27,841 nucleotides of DNA, taken from CAKVLG01 sp045637805. Lineage in GTDB: Bacteria; Bacillota; Clostridia; Christensenellales; UBA1242. The notes below the pieces were generated by a model. The model was not told the DNA's origin. It saw nothing but the letters and a program-made list of their open reading frames with translations, and made no database searches. How positions within the stretch are numbered: position 1 is the stretch's first letter; every line of letters begins with the position of its first letter. Made by a program: the position numbers and the translations under genes. The DNA lies in assembly GCA_045637805.1 (NCBI GenBank), contig JAZUAE010000008.1, forward strand, positions 1-27,841, written 5' to 3'. Shown piece after piece: positions 21,284 through 27,841 of this stretch.

Positions 21284-21330
21284 ATGATTGCGGACATAGT
21301 GAAATATAGCTCAATGCCACTATGGACGCA
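21268..21330 (-). promoter_or_regulatory. Self-complementary leader of tRNA-Arg with duplicated tRNA 5' end
   Basis: Three related blocks. A: TGCGTCCATAGTG (21330-21318), a copy of the tRNA 5' end. B: ATTTCACTATGTCCGCA (21305-21289). C: TGCGTCCATAGTGAAAT (21284-21268), which starts one base before the tRNA and covers its 5' end. B can pair with A, or with C (15 of 17 bases, 4-nt loop), but not both. Pairing with C would block the acceptor and D-arm of the tRNA. Confidence 0.75.
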
Positions 21331-21346
21331 AATTGTTAACATCTTT

Positions 21347-21376
21347 ATTTTAATACACTATGCCCATAAAAAGCAA
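21347..21376 (-). promoter_or_regulatory. Promoter of tRNA-Arg
   Basis: Minus strand TTGCTT (21376-21371), 18 nt, TAAAAT (21352-21347). A start near 21340 gives a leader of about 55 nt containing blocks A and B. Confidence 0.5.
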
Positions 21377-21423
21377 TAAATTTTAAAACCTTAATTAATA
21401 GTCATTTTTTTACAAATTTTTCG

Positions 21424-21452
21424 TTGTAAACTTTCTATTGTTGTGCTACAAT
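21424..21452 (+). promoter_or_regulatory. Leaderless promoter of the signal peptidase operon
   Basis: TTGTAA (21424-21429), 17 nt, TACAAT (21447-21452), 6 nt, ATG at 21459. There is no ribosome binding site between. Confidence 0.65.
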
Positions 21453-21458
21453 TTATAT

Positions 21459-22247
21459 ATGAACGAAAATATAGAACTCGAAAGTAATGAAAATATAGAA
21501 AGCCAAAACAAAGATTCGAGGCTGTACGACAATTTCTATGAATGGACCCACAAAGCACAAGCTCGTTTATTCCTCACTGTTTGTCAAGTTTTTGGTTTTA
21601 TTTTCGTGTGTTTTATTTTTGCTTTTCAGATTGTTCTAAAGCCTATAGCTGTTGTTGGTGCAAGTATGCAACCAACAATAAATATAAGTGCGGCGGGTGC
21701 TGATTATAGCGTTAATACCGACGTTGTTTACTACTTCCCTTATGATAGCTATAGCTACAAAGACATAGTAATTATAGAAGGCGATTATGCTCATGGTGTA
21801 GATAAAGTTATCAAGCGCGTTATTGCCACTCCAGGACAAACTATCACATTTGAAGTGCTTAGTGAAAAAAATGAAAACCCATTTGTAAATAGTTCAGTTG
21901 AAAAATATTTAACTACCGCAGTATATGTAAACGGAAACGAATTAACTGAAGATTATATTAAAGAAATCATGCAAATTAAAGTTTTTAAATCTTACACCCA
22001 AGACAATTATGGCAAATCTTACTATGATTTTTACAAGGTTTTTAGTGATACACTTGACGCTAATAAAAAATACGAATATACTTTAAACAGCGATGAATAT
22101 TTTTGTATGGGCGACAATCGCAACAACTCAACGGATAGTAGATTCTTTGGTGCAGTTAAGGCAAAAGATATAAAAGGTAAAGTTGTTTTGCAAGTGCCTT
22201 ATGGTGAATCTTTATTCGTTGTTATATGGAAAAGAATTTTTGGATAA
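21459..22247 (+). CDS. lepB: Signal peptidase I (SipS type)
   Basis: The 262-residue protein has one N-terminal membrane helix (about 40-62). The catalytic serine is in VGASMQPTI (S69), the catalytic lysine in DKVIKRVIATPG (K119), and GDNRNNSTDSRFFG is the conserved C-terminal box. It cleaves signal peptides from secreted preproteins outside the membrane. An insertion of about 35 residues lies between the Lys box and the last box. The ATG at 21459 is favoured by the -10 box placed 6 nt before it; a TTG at 21438 lies in the promoter spacer and is rejected. It starts an operon with DegV and a lipoprotein, one of its own likely secreted partners. Confidence 0.93.
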   Translation: MNENIELESNENIESQNKDSRLYDNFYEWTHKAQARLFLTVCQVFGFIFVCFIFAFQIVLKPIAVVGASMQPTINISAAGADYSVNTDVVYYFPYDSYSYKDIVIIEGDYAHGVDKVIKRVIATPGQTITFEVLSEKNENPFVNSSVEKYLTTAVYVNGNELTEDYIKEIMQIKVFKSYTQDNYGKSYYDFYKVFSDTLDANKKYEYTLNSDEYFCMGDNRNNSTDSRFFGAVKAKDIKGKVVLQVPYGESLFVVIWKRIFG

Positions 22248-22257
22248 GGAGTAAATT

Positions 22258-23106
22258 ATGACAATAATTACAACAGATAGTGCCTGTGATTTAGGTAAAT
22301 TATTAAAAGAAAGAGAAATACCATATCTCCCACTCTATGTAAATATAAATGGTGAAGAATATAGGGACGGTATTAATATAACCCCTAATGACATATTTAG
22401 GATTGTTAGTGAGACAAAAAAGATGCCCAAGACATCTGCTCTTAGCCAAGCAGATTACGAGGAGTTTTTTGGAAACCTAGTAGAAAGTGGCAATGATGTA
22501 GTTCACATCAGTCTTTCAAGCAAGCTTTCAACCAGTTACGATAATTCAGTAAAAGCCGCAAGTTTATATTCTGGTAAGGTTAAAATTGTGGATAGTAAAA
22601 ACCTTTCTACTGGTATCGGATTACTTGTTATGTATGCAAAGGACTTAGCAGATCAAGGCCTTAACGCTGAAGATATTGTAAAGAAAGTTGAAGAACGTGT
22701 ACCTTTTGTTCAAGCCTCATTTATAATCCAGGAAGTTGAATATTTGTGGCGCGGTGGAAGACTCTCAACTCTTTCAATGCTTGGCGCTAATCTGCTCAAA
22801 ATTAAGCCTCAAATCGAAGTTGTTGATGGCGCAATGAAGAACACTGGAAAACCTCGCGGAAAAATGTTGCCTGTGCTCAAAGATTATATAGATAGAATGC
22901 TTGAACAATATAACAACTACGATAATACTCGTTGTTTTGTTACCCACTCTCAAGTGGACAAAGAAATAGCAGATGAAATTGTAGATTATGTAAAATCTAA
23001 AAATATATTTAAAGATGTTCTTTTAACCGAAGCTGGTGCAACTATCACTAGTCACTGCGGAAAAGGAACTCTTGGATTACTTTATATAAACGATGGAAAC
23101 CACTAA
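22258..23106 (+). CDS. DegV-family fatty-acid-binding protein (second copy)
   Basis: The 282-residue protein has the family blocks TIITTDSACDLG, YRDGINITPNDIF, MPKTSALSQADYEEFF, SLSSKLSTSYDNS, WRGGRLSTLS and TSHCGKGTLGLLY. It differs clearly from the copy at 18286, so they are paralogues, not a recent duplication; FakB paralogues often differ in preferred fatty acid. AAGGAG lies before the ATG, 10 bp behind the signal peptidase stop, indicating an operon. Confidence 0.94.
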   Translation: MTIITTDSACDLGKLLKEREIPYLPLYVNINGEEYRDGINITPNDIFRIVSETKKMPKTSALSQADYEEFFGNLVESGNDVVHISLSSKLSTSYDNSVKAASLYSGKVKIVDSKNLSTGIGLLVMYAKDLADQGLNAEDIVKKVEERVPFVQASFIIQEVEYLWRGGRLSTLSMLGANLLKIKPQIEVVDGAMKNTGKPRGKMLPVLKDYIDRMLEQYNNYDNTRCFVTHSQVDKEIADEIVDYVKSKNIFKDVLLTEAGATITSHCGKGTLGLLYINDGNH

Positions 23107-23107
23107 A

Positions 23108-23659
23108 ATGAAAAGAAAAACATTATCAATATTGCTAGTTTTAATTATACCATTGTTATTTTTTGCAGGCTGCAAATCTGAGCCTGAAAACAAGATAAAT
23201 ATGAGCAGATATTTTTCATCTTGCTCATATGCTCTTAAAGGCTCAAGTGATTCAATTACTGGCGAAATAAACAGCTATCTTAATGCAAACAATAAAGCTA
23301 TGAAAAAATATGAAACTATCACATTAACAGGTGATACTAACTGGCTATACGGCATGACTCTCGATTATTTTACTTTTGATGTTTACTCAAATGAAGACGG
23401 CGAATTTCAAATTCAAATGGAATTCACAAACCTCACAAAAGGAACAAATGAATTAGAGCAAAATCCAGAAAAAACTTTAATTGAAACTTTCCAAGACGAA
23501 ATAAAAGCAAATACACCAAAAACAATTAAAATTAGTTTTAAAGACGGCGAAGTTGTAAAATCTATTTCTGCTGAAACAAAACTAACATTCACATTTGGAA
23601 CAACACCAGATACAACCTATACAATAACAAATTTCCAACTATACGGATATCATAAATAA
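23108..23659 (+). CDS. Predicted lipoprotein of unknown function, 183 residues
   Basis: The N-terminus MKRKTLSILLVLIIPLLFFAGC is a type II signal peptide with lipobox FAGC; Cys22 would be lipidated after cleavage by signal peptidase II. The mature part is beta-rich and Thr/Asn-rich, ending NFQLYGYHK, and no domain is recognised. The ATG at 23108 is preferred over 23093, because it comes right after the DegV stop and gives a standard signal peptide. It is the last gene of the lepB operon. Confidence 0.82.
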   Translation: MKRKTLSILLVLIIPLLFFAGCKSEPENKINMSRYFSSCSYALKGSSDSITGEINSYLNANNKAMKKYETITLTGDTNWLYGMTLDYFTFDVYSNEDGEFQIQMEFTNLTKGTNELEQNPEKTLIETFQDEIKANTPKTIKISFKDGEVVKSISAETKLTFTFGTTPDTTYTITNFQLYGYHK

Positions 23660-23684
23660 AGCTCGCACAGTTGTGCGAGCTTTA
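23658..23684. terminator. Terminator between converging operons
   Basis: AAAGCTCGCAC/GTGCGAGCTTT, perfect 11-bp stem with AGTT loop; moderate T tracts on both sides. The right arm reaches the stop codon of the minus-strand cytidylyltransferase. Confidence 0.85.
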
Positions 23685-24107
23685 TATTTGCTTATTTAGT
23701 TTATCTCTAAGCATTGTTGAAGAAATACCATCTGTATGTTCCAAATATACGACATCTACACCAATTTCAGAAAATTCTTTTTCATATCTTTTCCAAGACT
23801 CAGTTCCTTTCCAATCAGATCCAACAAAAACAACATTTGCACCTATTGATTTCACCATTTTTAATTTATTCATATCTTTTTGTGGAACAACTTCATCTAC
23901 GTATTTTATCGACTCCACTATTCGCATACGATCTTTTTCATTTATTATTGGTTTTTTATTTTTTCTTTCAATACTTAATTTGTCTGTTGTAACACCTACA
24001 ATTAAATACTCACAGTACTGCTTTGCTCTTTGTAAAATATTTAAATGACCAATGTGAAACATATCAAACACCCCAGCAGTATAACCTATTTTATATTTAT
24101 TGTTCAT
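23682..24107 (-). CDS. tagD: Glycerol-3-phosphate cytidylyltransferase (TagD/TarD-like)
   Basis: The 141-residue protein is a compact nucleotidyltransferase. It carries HIGH (18-21) in GVFDMFHIGHLNIL, DRMRIVESIKYVDEV, and GSDWKGT, with GISSTMLR as the counterpart of the ISTTxxR signature. It makes CDP-glycerol from CTP and glycerol-3-phosphate, the donor for poly(glycerol-phosphate) wall polymers. AAGGAG precedes the ATG. It is the last gene of the minus-strand cluster, 4 bp behind its natural partner, the glycerophosphotransferase. Confidence 0.93.
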   Translation of the reverse strand: MNNKYKIGYTAGVFDMFHIGHLNILQRAKQYCEYLIVGVTTDKLSIERKNKKPIINEKDRMRIVESIKYVDEVVPQKDMNKLKMVKSIGANVVFVGSDWKGTESWKRYEKEFSEIGVDVVYLEHTDGISSTMLRDKLNKQI

Positions 24108-24111
24108 TCTT

Positions 24112-25242
24112 CTACTCCTTCGTTAAATTTAACAATTTTGCCAATCTTTCAGAAGATTTATTATCTTTATATTTGTGTATAATATCACACAATTCTATCC
24201 TTCTTTGATTATAATCATCTATATTTTTCACAACAGTTTTAATAAATTTAAATAGATCATCTAATGAATAAATTTTTTTACCAACCATATAATCATCTGG
24301 ATTTTCAACAATATATCCAATCCCCTTTTTATAGGCTTGTTGATCACACAAGTCAAAAGCTATGGGTTTGTTTAATAACAAATAATCTAAAAATACTGAT
24401 GAAAAATCCGTAATTAACGCATCAGATATTGCAAGTAGTTTGTATAAAGAAATATTTTCTTCGTTTAATTTATCATTTGTAACAAATAAAACATTTTCAC
24501 ATTCTTTTACTTTAATATATTTTAAATCTTGACCGGGATGTGGCTTAATTATTAATGTAGCATCGTTCTGCAGCAAATAATTGTTTATCAATTCTACATT
24601 TTCTTCACTCAATAGTGATACATCTAATTTTCTATCATTATCCAAAAAGTCGTTTCGTCCACATGGTTGATGCTTAAATGTAGGCATCCAAATTATCAAT
24701 TTTTTGTTTTTAATTCCCAGTTTTTTATATATTGTTTGATCCGGTGCAAACAAATCATCATTTCTCGGTAAACCAGTTATTTTATATTGATTTAAATCAC
24801 CATTTAAGCATATATTTCTATATTTAATACAATGGCTTGATGTCCCTAAAATTATAGTATTATAATCAGCTTTCCAGAATTTTCCAGAACTATTTTTAAA
24901 CGGCATAGAAGCATGTGTTACAAAAACTCTTTTTTGCCTTTTGTTCATATAATTACCCACAAATGAATGCGTGTATATACAATACTCACAACACAATAAA
25001 TAGATTAAACTTTTCAAATTTTGTTTTGAACGCGATATAAATTTTACATTTTTATATTTTTTTTCTTTAAATTTTTTTGGATCATCAACAGCCCAATATA
25101 TTTTATATTTATCATTGTATTTATTTAAAATTAAAAAGTCAAAAAATGTTTTGGTACTATCACAAAAATCACTAGAACTTTCCAATAAAATTGTGTTTCT
25201 TAGCAAAATTCTTGAAAATAACCAATAAATCAACTTTTTCAT
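24112..25242 (-). CDS. CDP-glycerol glycerophosphotransferase (TagB/TagF family)
   Basis: The 376-residue protein has the family signatures IWMPTFKHQPCGRND, IIKPHPGQDL, and ALITDFSSVFLDYLLLNKPIAFDL. It transfers glycerol-phosphate from CDP-glycerol to a polymer or priming glycan at the inner membrane face. The length equals TagB-type primases rather than the longer TagF polymerases, but length alone cannot separate priming from decoration. AAGGTG precedes the ATG. It follows the flippase by 1 bp and precedes tagD by 4 bp. Confidence 0.9.
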   Translation of the reverse strand: MKKLIYWLFSRILLRNTILLESSSDFCDSTKTFFDFLILNKYNDKYKIYWAVDDPKKFKEKKYKNVKFISRSKQNLKSLIYLLCCEYCIYTHSFVGNYMNKRQKRVFVTHASMPFKNSSGKFWKADYNTIILGTSSHCIKYRNICLNGDLNQYKITGLPRNDDLFAPDQTIYKKLGIKNKKLIIWMPTFKHQPCGRNDFLDNDRKLDVSLLSEENVELINNYLLQNDATLIIKPHPGQDLKYIKVKECENVLFVTNDKLNEENISLYKLLAISDALITDFSSVFLDYLLLNKPIAFDLCDQQAYKKGIGYIVENPDDYMVGKKIYSLDDLFKFIKTVVKNIDDYNQRRIELCDIIHKYKDNKSSERLAKLLNLTKE

Positions 25243-25243
25243 T

Positions 25244-26839
25244 CTACACCTTCTTTTTCCTATTTTTTATTATAATCAATACTTTTTTGTAGTCAACAAT
25301 CAAAATTAATAGTATAAACCAAAAAACATACAAAAGTCCTTTAAGAATACATGTAACTACAACACTGAAATTTACTTTTATAAAATAAAATATAATATAT
25401 GTTAATACACAAGAGACTAAGCCAATACAAATATATTTTGTTGTTTGTAGAAAACTTCTTCCTACAGGTAATCCAATCTGTGTCTTGTTATAAATATTCA
25501 TACATATCCAATGTGAAAATATCTTTGTTATTACAGTTCCAATCACACACGCAAATATTGCATAGTTGCTTGGTAAAATATATAAAAACAGAACTGACAA
25601 AATTACATTTAATATTGCAAATAAAAAATATATTACAGCTCTAAATTTATGCCTATTCATTGCTCGCTGTATTTCAATAGACAATCCAATCGTTAACGGA
25701 TATATATTTACTAACATCAGTAGTGCCGCAACCATAAAAGCGCCAATTCTATCACTACCAACCCACCATAAAACAAACTCTTTACCACAGGATAAAAAAC
25801 CAAATGCAACAAATGATAAAATTATAGATTGAGCAAATGACACTTTCATATAGAGCTGATTAATTGCCTCTTTATCATTTCTCGCAACTAAAGTATGAAT
25901 CGTAGGCACATATACTGCACTAATAGACACGGCCATTACCATTAAATGAGAATAAAAGCTCTGACCCAATTGATATATAGTCACATTTTCAGGTTTTGAA
26001 AAAATACCCAAGAGTGTTTTATCAACAGAATTATTTATTTGATCTACAATTGTGTTAAATATTATAATACCAGAAAAAACCAAAATACCTTTTACTAATT
26101 GCTTATTTTCTTTAAGGTTTGCTTTTCCTAAATTAAAACCAATAAATTTCTTAGAAAAAATATACGATGTTACACAAGTTATAATTGTTGTAAATATCGA
26201 CCAAGCGGCAATCAAAAGAACATCTTTAGTTAAATAAGCTATCACAAAATGCCCTACAAATGTTAATATGGAAATTGTCAAGGAAAGTATTTTACTAAAT
26301 ATGAATTTCTTCTTAAATGTTATATAAAGTGAAAAAAGTTGTGATGGGATATTTATTGATATGTTTATAATTGAAATAGCAAATAAAGCATACATTAATT
26401 TACTATCTTTCCACGAATATTGTAAAAAAGATACATGGTTAAAATACAAGACAGAAATACATGTTAGCCCAAATAACAATATAGATAAACCAATAATTAA
26501 GAAAATTTTGAAATAAATTGTATTTATTTTAGAGCTATCACCGTTATTTTCTTCACTCTCCAACACTGAAAATCTAACAAATGATGCACTAAGTGCTGAA
26601 GAGATAACAGTCAACCATGTACTAATAGAGTTTACAAAAGTATACAGCCCATAGTTATAATCTCCTATTAAATTGACAACTCTATTTGTAATAAAGATAG
26701 TGCCAATAATAGAAATAAGCATTGATAAATAAGACAAAATAATACCAAACTTCATATTTACTTTGTCTTTTTTGTTGTTGATATTCTCAGTTGATATATT
26801 TTCATCAACAGCGCTTTTTGATAATGTTTGATTTTTCAT
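25244..26839 (-). CDS. Wzx-like polysaccharide / teichoic-acid unit flippase
   Basis: The 531-residue membrane protein has about 12-14 predicted helices and a ~28-residue hydrophilic N-terminus. The family start is recognisable (KFGIILSYLSMLISIIGTIF...NRVVNLIG..NYGLY), with R-F-S-V-L-E after helix 2. Members of this MOP/PST group flip lipid-linked glycans across the membrane. It lies between a glycosyltransferase and the CDP-glycerol transferase, so its cargo is likely a glycerol-phosphate-bearing surface glycan. Promoter TTGCTA, 18 nt, TATAAT precedes; no good ribosome binding site is visible. Confidence 0.88.
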   Translation of the reverse strand: MKNQTLSKSAVDENISTENINNKKDKVNMKFGIILSYLSMLISIIGTIFITNRVVNLIGDYNYGLYTFVNSISTWLTVISSALSASFVRFSVLESEENNGDSSKINTIYFKIFLIIGLSILLFGLTCISVLYFNHVSFLQYSWKDSKLMYALFAISIINISINIPSQLFSLYITFKKKFIFSKILSLTISILTFVGHFVIAYLTKDVLLIAAWSIFTTIITCVTSYIFSKKFIGFNLGKANLKENKQLVKGILVFSGIIIFNTIVDQINNSVDKTLLGIFSKPENVTIYQLGQSFYSHLMVMAVSISAVYVPTIHTLVARNDKEAINQLYMKVSFAQSIILSFVAFGFLSCGKEFVLWWVGSDRIGAFMVAALLMLVNIYPLTIGLSIEIQRAMNRHKFRAVIYFLFAILNVILSVLFLYILPSNYAIFACVIGTVITKIFSHWICMNIYNKTQIGLPVGRSFLQTTKYICIGLVSCVLTYIIFYFIKVNFSVVVTCILKGLLYVFWFILLILIVDYKKVLIIIKNRKKKV

Positions 26840-26855
26840 TTTTCTTATGTTAATA

Positions 26856-26885
26856 ATTATACCATATCATAGTTTTTCGTAGCAA
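26856..26885 (-). promoter_or_regulatory. Promoter before the flippase gene
   Basis: Minus strand TTGCTA (26885-26880), 18 nt, TATAAT (26861-26856). It would let flippase, transferase and tagD be transcribed apart from the upstream glycosyltransferase. Confidence 0.55.
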
Positions 26886-26907
26886 GAAAATACTAGTCAG
26901 TCCCATT

Positions 26908-27841
26908 TTATTTATTTATTACATGCAATAATTTATAAACATTAAACAACTTAAGTCTCACAACTAAGTTTGCAATTTTCTTTTTCATAGTTATGGTCAT
27001 TTTTTGATATGCCTTAAACGACTTACAGTTGTTTAAGACTCTTAATTTCTCCATATTAATTATTTCCTTTAAACTTTTATCTTTTGATAAAGCTATAGCT
27101 GAAAAAACATCATAATACATTTTAAATTCATATGATTTCGCATAATTGCCAGACAATCTAGACATATATTGTTCTAAAAACAACAGAATGTAATCCACAC
27201 GTGACAGTATACTTGATTTTGAAATTGTATGAATAGCACTATTGTCCCTTATTAAATAAAAATATAGACACTCATCAATGTAAGAAATTTTTACATTTTT
27301 TTCTGTTGTATCTAATATAAAAATTAAATCTTCGGAAGTTTTTAGATTATTTTTAAATCTACATGAGTTTATTGTTGCTTTTCTATAAAGGCTTCTACAT
27401 ACACTTCCCATTATTCCAGTGGTTTCTATGTACTCATTTTTATCAAAAGAGTCGCCATACAATAAAAAATTAACAATGTTTGTTTTATCAACCTTCCCCC
27501 AATTAATTTCATGCACCTCTTTTACTATTCCACTTTCATAGAGATGACTAAAGCCACAAAAAGAAACGTCTGCATTTTCTTTAACTAAATTTTGATATAA
27601 CTTCTCATACATTGTCGAATCGATAAAGTCGTCAGGGTCTACAAATCCAATATATTCTCCTGCAGCTACATCTAACCCCACATTTCTAGCACTTGATACA
27701 CCACCATTCTCTTTATGGATTACTTTTATTCTAGAATCTTTTTTTGCCCATTCATCACACATCGCCGGGCAGTTATCAGGTGATCCATCATCAACTAAAA
27801 TAATTTCAAGATTACTGTATGTTTGGTCTACTATTGATTGC
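26908..27841 (-). CDS. GT2-family glycosyltransferase, 5' end outside window
   Basis: The visible 311 codons contain IILVDDGSPDNCP (nucleotide-binding region), ENGGVSSARNVGLDVAAGEYIGFVDPDD (DxD-type motif, metal/sugar-nucleotide binding), and TSEDLIF, as in GT-A fold family 2 enzymes (EpsH/WbbL-like). The ATG at 27762 is internal, since the conserved DDGSPD segment lies upstream in the same frame, so the true start is beyond 27841. It adds a sugar to a lipid-linked surface glycan. The C-terminal ~90 residues are basic with no recognised domain. Confidence 0.9.
   Translation of the reverse strand, partial: QSIVDQTYSNLEIILVDDGSPDNCPAMCDEWAKKDSRIKVIHKENGGVSSARNVGLDVAAGEYIGFVDPDDFIDSTMYEKLYQNLVKENADVSFCGFSHLYESGIVKEVHEINWGKVDKTNIVNFLLYGDSFDKNEYIETTGIMGSVCRSLYRKATINSCRFKNNLKTSEDLIFILDTTEKNVKISYIDECLYFYLIRDNSAIHTISKSSILSRVDYILLFLEQYMSRLSGNYAKSYEFKMYYDVFSAIALSKDKSLKEIINMEKLRVLNNCKSFKAYQKMTITMKKKIANLVVRLKLFNVYKLLHVINK

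Noticed and set aside
1..27841. CRISPR arrays and rRNA genes
   Set aside because: No regularly spaced direct repeats and no rRNA-like sequence were seen anywhere in the window.

Overview
The window reads as low-GC, AT-rich Gram-positive (Bacillota, probably Clostridia-like) chromosome. This rests on strong sigma-A type promoters (TTGACA / 16-18 nt / TATAAT), AGGAGG ribosome binding sites, an L10 leader before rplJ-rplL, DegV proteins, a SipS-type signal peptidase, a lipoprotein, and a TagD/TagB-like teichoic-acid type cluster. No species can be named from the sequence alone.

Layout. 1-657 is the distal end of an integrated element, visibly richer in GC than what follows. It holds a frameshifted winged-helix tail of an AlbA/Schlafen-type ATP-binding protein and then the 3' part of a tRNA-Asn (613-657), which I read as an attachment-site scar. 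0.66-10.57 kb is an accessory island of small, separately promoted genes on both strands. It contains an HTH regulator plus a one-polypeptide restriction-modification enzyme, a RelA/SpoT-domain protein with a nearby alarmone-hydrolase-like HD protein and an antisense small gene between them, a MazG-like NTP pyrophosphohydrolase, a NADAR protein, a second HD protein, a GreA-like paralogue, two unknown proteins, and a 44-aa ORF overlapping a PIN-domain gene (toxin-antitoxin layout). Two near-identical ~67-bp hairpin-terminated repeats (5614-5680, 6752-6817) lie in it.

10.58-23.66 kb is core-like chromosome: L10 leader, rplJ, rplL; three minus-strand genes including an MBL hydrolase; a small P-loop kinase; tlyA; a heterodimeric ABC exporter whose second subunit carries a frameshift in an A7 run; DegV; a ferritin-like protein; a TrpF-like protein; tRNA-Arg(TCG) with an unusual self-complementary leader; signal peptidase I, a second DegV and a lipoprotein. 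23.68-27.84 kb is a minus-strand cell-surface polymer cluster: GT2 glycosyltransferase (cut by the window edge), Wzx-like flippase, CDP-glycerol glycerophosphotransferase and glycerol-3-phosphate cytidylyltransferase.

The most promising observations are: the RelA/SpoT + antisense ORF + HD hydrolase locus, a candidate toxSAS-like toxin-antitoxin or defence module in which the antisense promoter overlies the hydrolase ribosome binding site; the PIN + 44-aa pair; a recurring leaderless promoter geometry (-10, exactly 6 nt, ATG) at four genes; and mutually exclusive hairpins in the tRNA-Arg leader.
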